A stretch of 64,000 bases of DNA from assembly GCA_029262235.1 (NCBI GenBank), contig JAJCZU010000006.1:322934-386933 (forward strand). Direction: 5' to 3'. This stretch comes from Candidatus Eiseniibacteriota bacterium. GTDB taxonomy: Bacteria; Orphanbacterota; Orphanbacteria; Orphanbacterales; Orphanbacteraceae. The position numbers were made by a program, and so were the translations under genes. The notes under the pieces are model-generated. The model was not told the DNA's origin. It did not search any database and worked only from the letters and a program-made list of their open reading frames with translations. Positions 46,581 through 53,908 of this stretch are shown here, one piece after another; positions within the stretch are counted from its first letter, which is position 1; every line of letters starts with the position of its first letter.

Positions 46581-46615
46581 GCCTGCCATTTCGGCTGTGA
46601 AATGGCAGGCGTTTT
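46581..46615 (+). terminator. Terminator after the PilZ gene
   Basis: Perfect twelve-base-pair stem GCCTGCCATTTC (46581-46592)/GAAATGGCAGGC (46599-46610), loop of six, then GTTTT. Confidence 0.85.
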
Positions 46616-46702
46616 GATTGCCCTTCCATGGCTCATTCTGCGCGATCTCGCTAACCGGTTGAATTTTAAACTCTTCCTTTGAATCCTCTGTGATCATGAT
46701 TC

Positions 46703-46725
46703 TGGCACGAGACTTGATCTATACA
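46703..46725 (+). promoter_or_regulatory. Possible promoter elements before the sigma-70 family gene
   Basis: TGGCACGAGACTTGAT (46703-46718) matches a sigma-54 element except that the -12 GC is GA. TATACA (46720-46725) could instead be a sigma-70 -10 without a good -35. The type is unresolved. Confidence 0.3.
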
Positions 46726-46791
46726 TAGGCCGTGGCAATCAAAAGCCCCGCGGGTCCTATTTCGAGCGGGACCCGGAAAAGAGGAAAGATC

Positions 46792-47661
46792 ATGGAAGCA
46801 ATGAGTGCAAAAAGAAGATTCGAAACGGACGACGAACGGTCGCTTCAGAATTATTTCCGCGAGATCGCCCAGGTGGCGCTCCTTACGCGTGAAGAAGAAG
46901 TCGAGATTTCACGCCGCATGCGTGAGGGGGACGAAGAGGCGCGGGATCATCTGGTTCGCGCCAACCTCCGGTTCGTGGTGTCCGTAGCCAAACGATATCG
47001 CAGTCACGGGCTCGCGCTGGCGGACCTCATTCACGAGGGAAACCTGGGTCTGATCGAGGCGGCACGCCGTTTCGACGAAACTCGCGGGAACCGTTTCATA
47101 TCCTATGCGATCTGGTGGATTCGCCAGTCGATCCTGAAAGCGATCGCCGACAAGGCGCGGCTGATCAGGCTCCCCGTCAGCAGGGCGAGCACCGTCCAGA
47201 AGATTCTGCGCGAGACCGAGCGTCTGCGTCAGGTTTTCAGCCGCGAGCCCACCTCGGGCGAGGTGGCGGACGCTGTCGCGCTTTCGGAATCGCAGATCAA
47301 AGAGACGATGGACCTGTCCTCGATCTCGCGGTCGATCGACGATCCGGAAGGGCCGGCTGACGGCGACAACAGCCTTCGAGACTATCTCGAAGACACGATG
47401 ACGCCGCGGCCCGACGAGAACCTCGTCGAAGACCGCATGCAGACCGACGTGCACGACGCCATCGGGAAGCTGACCGACCGCGAAGGAGACATTCTCCGTT
47501 CGTACTTCGGATTCGGCGACCGGGACTCGGAAACCCTGGAACAGATCGGGAAACGCCTGAAACTGTCCCGTGAAAGAGTCCGTCAGATCAAGGAACAGGC
47601 CATGAAGCGCCTGCGCCAGTCCCAGGAAGGGCCGGCTCTGCGGAGCTACCTGACCAACTGA
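46792..47661 (+). CDS. Sigma-70 family RNA polymerase sigma factor (short RpoD/RpoS type)
   Basis: 289 residues from the ATG at 46792 behind GAGGAAAG. Region 1.2 (SLQNYFREIAQVALLTREEEVEISRRM), regions 2.1-2.4 (ARDHLVRANLRFVVSVAKRY, DLIHEGNLGLIEAARRFDETRGNRFISYAIWWIRQSI), region 3 and region 4 (TLEQIGKRLKLSRERVRQIKEQAMKRLR) are complete. It lacks the long region 1.1 and insert of housekeeping RpoD, so it is a group 1-short or group 2 (RpoS-like) factor, fitting the nearby starvation module. Confidence 0.92.
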   Translation: MEAMSAKRRFETDDERSLQNYFREIAQVALLTREEEVEISRRMREGDEEARDHLVRANLRFVVSVAKRYRSHGLALADLIHEGNLGLIEAARRFDETRGNRFISYAIWWIRQSILKAIADKARLIRLPVSRASTVQKILRETERLRQVFSREPTSGEVADAVALSESQIKETMDLSSISRSIDDPEGPADGDNSLRDYLEDTMTPRPDENLVEDRMQTDVHDAIGKLTDREGDILRSYFGFGDRDSETLEQIGKRLKLSRERVRQIKEQAMKRLRQSQEGPALRSYLTN

Positions 47662-47700
47662 CCGGATGGTCATCCCGGCGCCTGCCGGTTTACATAGAGG

Positions 47701-47733
47701 AAGCGGGAGGTCCGAAAGGGCTTCCCGCTTTTT
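47701..47733 (+). terminator. Terminator after the sigma factor gene
   Basis: Thirteen-base-pair stem 47701-47713/47718-47730 with two wobbles and a GAAA tetraloop, followed by TTT. Confidence 0.8.
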
Positions 47734-47839
47734 GCATGTGGACCGAAATTGACCGCCCGTTCGGCGAGAAACTGATCGGCCGGCTGTTTCCCGTCCACCC
47801 CGGATCCCCGCCGGGAACTGCGTTTTCCCCTTCGTAACT

Positions 47840-47849
47840 CTATCGATAG
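47840..47849. promoter_or_regulatory. CTATCGATAG palindrome upstream of fliW
   Basis: Perfect ten-base palindrome about 40 bases before the -24 element of the fliW sigma-54 promoter; a possible activator site. No second copy seen. Confidence 0.25.
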
Positions 47850-47887
47850 CTGCGTCTTACGTCCGAATCGCACCCGTGCCGCGGGCC

Positions 47888-47903
47888 GGGCACGCCTCCT
47901 GCA
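47888..47903 (+). promoter_or_regulatory. Sigma-54 promoter of the fliW-csrA operon
   Basis: GGGCACGCCTCCTGCA: GG and GC are ten bases apart; -24 is GGGCACG against TGGCACG and -12 is CTGCA against TTGCA. Predicted start near 47914, 18 bases before the fliW ATG and 7 before its AGGAGG. Confidence 0.7.
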
Positions 47904-47931
47904 ATGCACTCCGGGCATCAAGGAGGTGCTC

Positions 47932-48372
47932 ATGTCATCCAGACGGCACGCAAAGGCGGGCGACAACGAAATCTGGTTCCCGCACGGCCTGGTCGGGCTG
48001 CCGGGGTTGACCCAGTTTTCGCTGCATCGCGTCGAGATCGACGGACCGTTCTCGATTCTGCAGAGCGAAGAGAGGGACGCGATGCGGTTTCCGCTGATCG
48101 ATCCGCTTCTCATTCGTCCCGACTACGAAGTCATCCTGTCGCCGGAAGAGCTGTGCGAACTCGGTATCGCCGAGCGCCGCGACCTCGCGGTTTACGCCAT
48201 GCTTCACGTTCCGTCCGACGCCTCGGGCATCACCGTGAATCTGCGCGCACCGATTCTGATTTCTTCCACGAAACGAATCGGCATGCAGATCATTCCGAAA
48301 GCGAATTCCTTATCCGTTTCCGCTTCGCTCGCGCAGGAGCTGCGAAGGGAAGAAGCCGAGGTGCTCCTTTGA
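47932..48372 (+). CDS. fliW: FliW, flagellar assembly factor and CsrA antagonist
   Basis: 146 residues from the ATG at 47932 (AGGAGG 5 bases upstream). FliW-type blocks: EIWFPHGLVGLPGLTQFSL, LQSEERDAMRFPLIDPLLI, LGIAERRDLAVYAMLHV and NLRAPILISSTKRIGMQII. It binds CsrA and is titrated by flagellin, linking filament secretion to translation. csrA follows with a 4-base overlap, as in many flagellated bacteria. Confidence 0.95.
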   Translation: MSSRRHAKAGDNEIWFPHGLVGLPGLTQFSLHRVEIDGPFSILQSEERDAMRFPLIDPLLIRPDYEVILSPEELCELGIAERRDLAVYAMLHVPSDASGITVNLRAPILISSTKRIGMQIIPKANSLSVSASLAQELRREEAEVLL

Positions 48373-48614
48373 ACACGACGAAGACAGTGGTCATCACGCG
48401 ACGCCAGGGCCAGAGCATTCTGGTCGGAAACAATGTCGAAGTCATGATCGAAGGGATCGAAGGCGACACGATTACGCTGCGCTGCTACTCGCCGTCGGGC
48501 ATGGCGATCGCCGAGCGCGAAGTCGTCGAGCAGATCGCGACGGCGAATCGCAAGTCGGCGCTTTCGCGCGTCCCCACGATGGAAGATCTATGCACGCTTC
48601 TGGGAGGTGAGTAA
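48369..48614 (+). CDS. csrA: CsrA-like translational regulator with C-terminal extension
   Basis: 81 residues from a TTG overlapping the fliW stop (TTGA). CsrA core: VVITRRQGQSILVGNNVEVMIEGIEGDTITLRC, then AIAEREVVEQI with the conserved RNA-binding Arg (REVV). About 25 residues follow the core (ATANRKSALSRVPTMEDLCTLLGGE), longer than the E. coli tail and like the extensions that contact FliW. Binds GGA-containing leaders to block translation. The weak start and overlap should keep CsrA below FliW levels. The stop overlaps the next ATG by one base. Confidence 0.9.
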   Translation: MNTTKTVVITRRQGQSILVGNNVEVMIEGIEGDTITLRCYSPSGMAIAEREVVEQIATANRKSALSRVPTMEDLCTLLGGE

Positions 48615-49069
48615 TGTCGAACCGGACAACGGGCGAACGCCTGCTCGCATCGTATCGCAAAACGGAAACGCTCCTGCGCAGTGCGCTCGAAGAGAAACCG
48701 GACTGTCCCGATCTGATGGCCCAGCTCGGCAAGGCGATCGCGCTGCAGGGGCGGATCGAAGACGCGCTCGAGTGTTATCTCGCGAGTCTCGAAATCGATC
48801 CCGCGCAGCCGGGGCTGCTGATCAGGACGGGCGATCTGTATGCGGGTGAAGGGTGCTTCGAAGAAGCGATCCGTTTTTATGAGCATTACCAGCAGCTCTG
48901 CCCGGAACGCGCGCGCGGATACCGCAAGATGGGCGACTCGCTCCTCGTGCAGGAATACATCTGGTCCGCCGCGGATGCGTATTCGCTGGCGCTCGATCGA
49001 GAGCCCAACAACCCCGAACTTCGCGATCGTCTCGACAAGACAGTCGAACTTTGCCTGATGGACTTCTAA
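48614..49069 (+). CDS. TPR-repeat protein in the fliW-csrA operon
   Basis: 151 residues, TAATG overlap with csrA. Three to four tetratricopeptide repeats are visible (PDLMAQLGKAIALQGRIEDALECY, PGLLIRTGDLYAGEGCFEEAIRFY, ARGYRKMGDSLLVQEYIWSAADAY). No signal peptide, so cytosolic. A protein-protein interaction scaffold; the partner may be CsrA, FliW or a flagellar export substrate, by context only. Confidence 0.85.
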   Translation: MSNRTTGERLLASYRKTETLLRSALEEKPDCPDLMAQLGKAIALQGRIEDALECYLASLEIDPAQPGLLIRTGDLYAGEGCFEEAIRFYEHYQQLCPERARGYRKMGDSLLVQEYIWSAADAYSLALDREPNNPELRDRLDKTVELCLMDF

Positions 49070-49185
49070 GCACGGTTCCATCGTTCAATATCTGCGCTCA
49101 AGGGCCTCTGATTCCTCGTCGATGAAGCCGCTAGAACGAGGGGTAACGGTCTTCTCGCATCAAGCGTGAGAGCAGCAGGTAGAAC

Positions 49186-49371
49186 ATGGGAGACCAGAAA
49201 AAGAAATCGACCGGCAGGAAGCCGCCGAAACCGGCCCCGGTCGACGAACGCGCATCGTGGAAGATCCTTCGCGTCAAGCGCCGCATCAAGGCGGGTTACT
49301 ATGATCGCCCCGAGGTGCGTGAGGATATTCTCGACCTTCTGCTCGAAGCGTTCATGAACGGAAAACGATAG
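49186..49371 (+). CDS. Small basic protein, possibly FlgM-like anti-sigma-28 factor
   Basis: 61 residues. The N-terminus is Lys/Pro-rich and probably disordered. The C-terminal 38 residues (WKILRVKRRIKAGYYDRPEVREDILDLLLEAFM) parallel the FlgM sigma-28-binding helices 'KVxxIKxxIxxGxYxxxxxxVAxxLL'. Small size, disordered start and location between fliW-csrA and fliA fit FlgM, but the match is short. Alternative: an unrelated small regulator. Separate from its neighbours by 116 and 73 bases. Confidence 0.5.
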   Translation: MGDQKKKSTGRKPPKPAPVDERASWKILRVKRRIKAGYYDRPEVREDILDLLLEAFMNGKR

Positions 49372-49381
49372 ACGTTCTTCA

Positions 49382-49410
49382 TTGACCCTCCGATCTGCTC
49401 CCCGTAGAAT
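49382..49410 (+). promoter_or_regulatory. Candidate sigma-70 promoter of the YcgR-like/activator operon
   Basis: TTGACC (49382-49387), 17-base spacer, TAGAAT (49405-49410); each hexamer matches at five of six bases. 34 bases before the ATG at 49445. Confidence 0.6.
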
Positions 49411-49444
49411 CCGCGCGTAGTCATTGTGGCGGGGAGGCGAGTGG

Positions 49445-50098
49445 ATGGTGGATCCTTTTCAGACTGTTCCTTATCTTGACATCACGATCGGGAAGAGGGT
49501 CAACAGCAAGGTTTATCGTGCGGAGATCGAACGTTGCGATGCGCGCAACCTGATCCTTCACGTTCCCGGTTTCGACCCCCTGCATTTCGTCGATCTTCTG
49601 AAGGGCACGCCGGTCTGCCTGCGCGTTCCCGTGAACGGTTCGTTTTCCTTCGCTCGATCCAAACTCGCGAAACACTTCAAGAACAGTTCTCCGTATGTAG
49701 TTGTAAGGCGCCCCGATGATCTGGTACCAATAGTCCGGAGCGGCTACCTGCTCGCTTTGCAGCGAGCCGAGGTCAGCTATGAGCCGATCGTGCCCGCGAT
49801 CGTGAAGGGGGGCGTCAGGCCGGACGCCGACAGCCGGGGATATTTGACTCTGTGCGGCCTCCCCGAGCCATTCGATCTCGAGACGTCACTTCGCGTTTCG
49901 TGGCAGGACGGGAAAAACCGCGCGATGTCGATCATCGTTTGCGTCGCGGCAATCGGACGTGATCCGGAAGATGAAGAGTGTTACGCCGCAAGTGTTCGTA
50001 TCGACGACCTGAGCGAGGAGCAGAAGGACGGCTTGCTCCGGCTTCTGCTGGCGCCCGCGCCGCAGGCGGACGAGGATCGTGACGAGGACGAGGCCTAG
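49445..50098 (+). CDS. YcgR-like protein with degenerate PilZ motifs
   Basis: 217 residues from the ATG at 49445, set by GGGGAGG 7 bases upstream. The N-terminal half follows the YcgR N-domain pattern (LDITIGKRVNSKVYRAEIERCDARNLILHVPG, then LLKGTPVCLRVPVNGSFSFARSKL). At the junction where c-di-GMP binders have RRxxFR, the sequence is VRSGYLLALQRAEV, and no D/NxSxxG is present (LTLCGLPEP stands near that place). It may therefore be a ligand-independent relative of the flagellar brake. 14 bases before the activator gene. Confidence 0.6.
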   Translation: MVDPFQTVPYLDITIGKRVNSKVYRAEIERCDARNLILHVPGFDPLHFVDLLKGTPVCLRVPVNGSFSFARSKLAKHFKNSSPYVVVRRPDDLVPIVRSGYLLALQRAEVSYEPIVPAIVKGGVRPDADSRGYLTLCGLPEPFDLETSLRVSWQDGKNRAMSIIVCVAAIGRDPEDEECYAASVRIDDLSEEQKDGLLRLLLAPAPQADEDRDEDEA

Positions 50099-50112
50099 AC
50101 CAGGAGGTAGGG

Positions 50113-51504
50113 ATGGCAGGGAAGAAGCGTCAGGTGCTGCTCGTTTCGAATGAGAAGAGCGTACGCTGGACTCTGGGCTCCGCGCTGCTCGAGAACGGGT
50201 ACGAAGTGGAGACCGCCGACGATCTGTCCTCCGCCCGCACTCTTCTCAAGAAAGACCCCACCGTCGTGTTTCTCGACCTCGACCTCGCGCAGGACTCTCT
50301 CGAACTCCTGAAGGAAGAGCCGATTCGAGACAAGGACTCCGTCGCGCTCATGCTTCACTCGAAGAAGAGCGAAGATCAGGTCCCCGAAAGCATCAAGCGG
50401 GGCGCCGCGCAGTCGTTCGAAAAGCCTGTGGAAATTCGCCGCATTCTCGACGTCATCGAGGACCTCATGGCGGACACGGAAATCCGGCGCGAGGTGAAGA
50501 GCGCCGAACCGATCGTGATCGGCAATCGGGAAACCGACCGCTTCATCCTCGGCAAGAACCCCAAGATGAAGAAAATTTTCGATGTTGTGGAACGTGTGGC
50601 CACGAGCCCGCATTCGACTGTGTTGATTCAGGGCGAAAGCGGCGTCGGCAAAGAGATGGTGGCGAAAGCCGTGCACTTCGGAACCGTGAAGAAGATCGGT
50701 CAGTTCATGGAGATCAACTGCGGCGCGCTTCCCGAAAGTCTTCTCGAAAGCGAACTCTTCGGACACGAAGCCGGCTCGTTTACGGATGCAAAACACTTGA
50801 AGAAGGGGCTGATCGAACTGGCCTCGGGCGGGACGCTCTTTCTCGACGAGATCGGAGAGATGCCGCTCGAACTGCAGTCGTCGATCCTGCGCGTGATCGA
50901 AACGAAACGCTTCAAGCGCGTCGGCGGGACGCAGGACATCGAAGTGCAGCTTCGCATCATCGCGGCGACGCACCAGGATCTGCAGAAGGCCGTGGCCGAG
51001 CGCCGCTTCCGTCAGGACCTCTTTTTCCGCCTGAACGTCGTGCCGATTTTCATTCCGCCGCTTCGCGAACGCCCCGAGGACATTCCGATCCTCGCGAGCT
51101 ACTTCATCGACTTTTTCAACCGGGAGCTCGGTCGCAATATTCGCGGGCTTTCACCGACGGCCCGGAACCGCCTTCAGAATTATGTATGGCCCGGGAATGT
51201 TCGCGAACTCAGGAACGTGCTCGAGCGCGCGATCCTGCTCGAGGATGAAGACCGCATTCTATTGCACGAAATCCTGATCGACATGCCCCACGACATGATG
51301 CCGGTGATGCAGCAGAACGAAAGGGACGGGGACTTCGTGCCGATTACATTGAGAGAGCTGGAGCTGCAGGCCGTCCGCCAGACGCTCGCCTGGGCGCGGG
51401 GCAACAAGACGAAGGCGGCGAAGGCTCTCGGGATTTCGCGCCAGACGCTTCGGGAGAAGGTGCGGCGCCTCGACGACGGAGCGCTGGCGGGAACGCCGAC
51501 CTGA
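50113..51504 (+). CDS. Sigma-54-dependent response regulator (FlgR/FlrC-like context)
   Basis: 463 residues. Receiver 1-120: phospho-acceptor candidate Asp55 (FLDLDLA) and Lys104 (EKP) are kept, but the acidic pair reads Asn13-Glu14, so phosphorylation may be weakened. AAA+ domain: Walker A GESGVGKE (174-181), the sigma-54 loop GSFTDA (221-226, variant of GAFTGA), Walker B TLFLDEIGEM (241-250), and FRQDLFFRLNV. C-terminal Fis-type helix-turn-helix (TKAAKALGISRQTLREKVRRL). Lying between the YcgR-like gene and fliA, it is the likely activator of the sigma-54 promoters at fliW, fliA and 53384. Confidence 0.92.
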   Translation: MAGKKRQVLLVSNEKSVRWTLGSALLENGYEVETADDLSSARTLLKKDPTVVFLDLDLAQDSLELLKEEPIRDKDSVALMLHSKKSEDQVPESIKRGAAQSFEKPVEIRRILDVIEDLMADTEIRREVKSAEPIVIGNRETDRFILGKNPKMKKIFDVVERVATSPHSTVLIQGESGVGKEMVAKAVHFGTVKKIGQFMEINCGALPESLLESELFGHEAGSFTDAKHLKKGLIELASGGTLFLDEIGEMPLELQSSILRVIETKRFKRVGGTQDIEVQLRIIAATHQDLQKAVAERRFRQDLFFRLNVVPIFIPPLRERPEDIPILASYFIDFFNRELGRNIRGLSPTARNRLQNYVWPGNVRELRNVLERAILLEDEDRILLHEILIDMPHDMMPVMQQNERDGDFVPITLRELELQAVRQTLAWARGNKTKAAKALGISRQTLREKVRRLDDGALAGTPT

Positions 51505-51566
51505 GTGGTCGAAAATTTACCACTGCACGGTTTTTGATCAACCTCGATTCGATCTTGTAATCTTCT

Positions 51567-51627
51567 GTAAATTCATCGTTTACGACAATATCCCTCTTGA
51601 TCTGCTCGGAATGTGAACAGAATTCAC
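51567..51627. promoter_or_regulatory. Inverted repeats upstream of the fliA promoter
   Basis: GTAAA-N7-TTTAC (51567-51583) and GTGAA-N5-TTCAC (51613-51627) lie 135 to 90 bases before the -24 element, where enhancer-binding proteins usually sit. They differ in sequence, so they may not serve one protein. Confidence 0.35.
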
Positions 51628-51716
51628 CCGATCGATGCCTCGGACCGCCTTACGAACCAGTCTCATAACTGCTGAAACAGTAACGAATTACGCCTTTCTT
51701 CCAAAAGGTTCCGAAA

Positions 51717-51732
51717 TGGCACCACGGTTGCT
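51717..51732 (+). promoter_or_regulatory. Sigma-54 promoter of fliA
   Basis: TGGCACCACGGTTGCT: perfect TGGCAC and TTGC with ten bases between GG and GC. Predicted start near 51743, 36 bases before the ATG. Confidence 0.8.
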
Positions 51733-51778
51733 CATGTATGACCTTGCCAATCAAAAAACTTAAGGCAGGGGGACAAGC

Positions 51779-52639
51779 ATGGATCAGATCGAGATCGTTT
51801 GGCGGAAGTTCAAGAAGTCCGGGGCGAAGAAACTGCGCGATCAGCTGATTGTGGAGTATATGCCGCTCGTCAAGTACGTTGCCGGCCGCCTCGCCGTGGG
51901 GCTTCCGCCGTCCGTTCAGATTGATGATCTGATCGGTTCGGGAACGATGGGGCTCATGACTGCCGTGAACCGGTACGACCCGGGCCGCGACAACAAGTTC
52001 TCGACGTTCGCCATCTCCCGGATCCGGGGCGCCATGCTCGACGAACTCCGTTCGATGGACTGGGTGCCGCGATCGGTCCGCAGGAAGGCGCGCCAGCTCG
52101 AAGACGCCTACAGCAAGATCGAAGCGCGCAAAGGGTGCGCCGCCTCCGACGAGGAAGTGGCGACGGAAATGTCGATCGAAATGCGCGACTACTTCCATCT
52201 GCTCGAAGATGTCCGTGGCGCGACGCTGCTTTCGCTCGACGAACAGTGCTCTTCGGACGACGGCAACTCGCCGACGAAGATCCACGATACGGTACAGGAC
52301 CACAACCAGGTCGACCCCGTGGCCGTGCTGGAAGTGCAGAAGATGCGAAAAGTGGTCGACGGCTCGCTCGACATGCTGCCGGAGCGCGAGCGCCTCGTCC
52401 TGATCCTCTATTACTACGAAGAGATGACGCTGAAAGAGATCGGCTCGATCCTCGGCGTCTCGGAGTCCCGCGTCTCGCAGATTCACACGAAGGCGATCAG
52501 CCGACTGCGTGCGAAGCTTCGTCCGAATCAGGAAGTGCTGGTTTCGGCGCGTCACGAACACCAGGCCATCGCCAAGGTCGGGAATGCCCGCGAGCGCAGC
52601 AAGCGCGCGTATGCCCGGGAAGCTCTGGGGATCGCGTGA
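51779..52639 (+). CDS. fliA: FliA/WhiG-type sigma-28 factor
   Basis: 286 residues. Region 2 (LVKYVAGRLAVGLPPSVQIDDLIGSGTMGLMTAVNRYD, KFSTFAISRIRGAMLDELRSMDWVPRSVRRKAR), region 3 and region 4 (LPERERLVLILYYYEEMTLKEIGSILGVSESRVSQIHTKAISRLR) follow FliA. The 35-residue tail after region 4 is longer than in E. coli. It directs late flagellar and chemotaxis genes. AGGGGGA precedes the ATG by 6 bases. Confidence 0.95.
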   Translation: MDQIEIVWRKFKKSGAKKLRDQLIVEYMPLVKYVAGRLAVGLPPSVQIDDLIGSGTMGLMTAVNRYDPGRDNKFSTFAISRIRGAMLDELRSMDWVPRSVRRKARQLEDAYSKIEARKGCAASDEEVATEMSIEMRDYFHLLEDVRGATLLSLDEQCSSDDGNSPTKIHDTVQDHNQVDPVAVLEVQKMRKVVDGSLDMLPERERLVLILYYYEEMTLKEIGSILGVSESRVSQIHTKAISRLRAKLRPNQEVLVSARHEHQAIAKVGNARERSKRAYAREALGIA

Positions 52640-53262
52640 CCGGGGAGTCCCCACTCGCGATTGCCCGGATGGAAGTGAGCGACCCCGGGCCGCTGGCCCG
52701 TGATCTGGCGGCGACCTGCCGTAAGGCGCGCACGCACCTGCACTGCAGCCTCACGGCTCTCGAGCCTGGCCACGGACGGACCACGGCCGCGTGGATCCGC
52801 GCCTCTCTCGCGGAGCTCGGCACGATCGAGACGTTTCTGGATCTCTGGGCGTGCGCGGGGGCCGAAACGTCGGCCCGGGCCGGCACTTTCGACCTCAGGA
52901 ACGTCATTCATGACCTCAGGGAGCGTCCGCGCTCTCCCGGCGATCCCGCCATCGCCACGCGCTTCGATACCGACATCCCGCTGCCTGTGAACGGTGATCG
53001 TGCCTTCTACGAGGCCGCGACCCGGATCCTGGCCGACGAAATCGGCGCAAACCTCGGTGGGAGCGCTTCTATCGGCCTTCGCGTCCTTTCCCGTACCGGC
53101 GTGCATGTTGTCACGTTCCGCAGAACCGGGGCCTCCGCAGCGGCTTCCTGGAAGCCCCGCTGGCAGGGACTCCAGCTCCTGGCTTCGATGTTTCGCGAGC
53201 GCGGGAGCCGTCTCGACTGGGATCACCGGCCCCCGCAGATCCATCTCGTCATTCCCGCCTGA
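52636..53262 (+). CDS. Histidine-kinase-like protein with degenerate GHKL fold
   Basis: 208 residues from a GTG overlapping the fliA stop (GTGA); ATG at 52669 is an alternative. The layout follows a histidine kinase core: a helical hairpin (LAATCRKARTHLHCSL ... IETFLDLWACAG), a strand pair (GTFDLRNVIHDL), then DIPLPVNGDRAFYEAATRILADEIGANLG at the N-box position and a C-terminal sheet ending WQGLQLLASMFRERGSRLDWDH. A clear phospho-His (H-box) and the G-boxes (DxGxG) are absent, so catalysis is doubtful. Coupled to fliA, it may bind a response regulator such as the one at 50113. Assignment tentative. Confidence 0.5.
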   Translation: MTGESPLAIARMEVSDPGPLARDLAATCRKARTHLHCSLTALEPGHGRTTAAWIRASLAELGTIETFLDLWACAGAETSARAGTFDLRNVIHDLRERPRSPGDPAIATRFDTDIPLPVNGDRAFYEAATRILADEIGANLGGSASIGLRVLSRTGVHVVTFRRTGASAAASWKPRWQGLQLLASMFRERGSRLDWDHRPPQIHLVIPA

Positions 53263-53383
53263 GGCGTAACTTTCCCTGTGAGAACCCCCACGGTTGGGTG
53301 ATTTCCCCCGTTTTTCCCGCTCTCGTTTGATCCGATCCGGCACTGATTCATCGCATTTCGTACTCCTGTCCCCTGTTTCGATT

Positions 53384-53399
53384 CGGCCCGCTCCTTGCA
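53384..53399 (+). promoter_or_regulatory. Candidate sigma-54 promoter of the small gene at 53433
   Basis: CGGCCCGCTCCTTGCA: -12 TTGCA perfect, ten bases between GG and GC, -24 CGGCCC with two mismatches to TGGCAC. Predicted start near 53410 leaves no leader for an ATG at 53412, which supports the GTG at 53433. Confidence 0.5.
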
Positions 53400-53432
53400 A
53401 AACCAAGCCTCATGGAACAAGGAGACAAGCCA

Positions 53433-53681
53433 GTGGAAGGACACCATTACCCTCGTGAGGGTTTGCATTCGAAGCGGCGGCTCATCGCTGACTATATGAA
53501 CCGCTATCGGAAGTTAAGGGAACAGGGACGCGTTGAAGATGCGGCCGTGCAGCTCCGGTTGGCAGCACAGGTCGCGGATGAGTCGATGGAGGAGACGATA
53601 CTGGTTGCTCGTCGTCTTCTCCTCAGAATCGAACATCTCTGCCGTCAGGAAAGATCGCGCGGAGGGATCGAAGGCTCATGA
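53433..53681 (+). CDS. Small charged protein of unknown function
   Basis: 82 residues from the GTG at 53433, with AAGGAG 8 bases upstream; ATG at 53412 is in frame but would lie at the predicted transcription start. The sequence is helical and charged (SKRRLIADYMNRYRKLREQGRVEDAAVQLRLAAQVADESM), with a TPR-like single hairpin. No membrane segment or known family. Its sigma-54 promoter and position behind fliA suggest a motility-linked regulator or chaperone; this is inference. Confidence 0.55.
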   Translation: MEGHHYPREGLHSKRRLIADYMNRYRKLREQGRVEDAAVQLRLAAQVADESMEETILVARRLLLRIEHLCRQERSRGGIEGS

Positions 53682-53690
53682 CCGGTGTTC

Positions 53691-53729
53691 GGGGGTGGCG
53701 ACGATTTGGGTAGCACGTCGCTCACCCCC
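53691..53729. terminator. Hairpin between convergent small genes
   Basis: GGGGGTGGCGACG (53691-53703) pairs with CGTCGC-CACCCCC (53716-53729) with one bulged T; loop of twelve. No T-run, so it may be a weak bidirectional terminator or RNA stabiliser. Confidence 0.5.
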
Positions 53730-53740
53730 ACCCGGTCGGT

Positions 53741-53863
53741 CTAAAACAGCGGCCCGAACCAGAAGGGGGCCGGGAGCCCCCGTTCGAACCAGTGGAGGAG
53801 AATTCCCCCGACAGAGCTGCCTGCCAGCAAACTGAACCAGCCTGCTTTCATCCATTCTCTCAT
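53741..53863 (-). CDS. 40-residue membrane protein
   Basis: Minus strand ATG at 53863 with AAGGAGG 9 bases upstream. 40 residues: a short charged start (MREWMKAGWF), one membrane-compatible segment (SLLAGSSVGGILLHWF) and a second hydrophobic end (GLPAPFWFGPLF). Second gene of a two-gene unit with the 23-residue protein 45 bases upstream. The strong ribosome sites on both are the main evidence. No homologue recognised. Confidence 0.55.
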   Translation of the reverse strand: MREWMKAGWFSLLAGSSVGGILLHWFERGLPAPFWFGPLF

Positions 53864-53908
53864 CGGTTTCCTACCTCCTTCTTAATCGCTACGAATCCGC
53901 GGAACCGG

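Noticed and set aside
46703-46718. Sigma-54 promoter of the sigma-70 family gene
   Set aside because: The -24 element is perfect but the -12 GC is GA, which normally abolishes activity; listed only as unresolved.
49110-49150. Sigma-28 promoter before the FlgM-like gene
   Set aside because: GTCGATGA resembles GCCGATAA at six of eight bases, but the -35 TAAA is absent and the spacing is 16 rather than 15.
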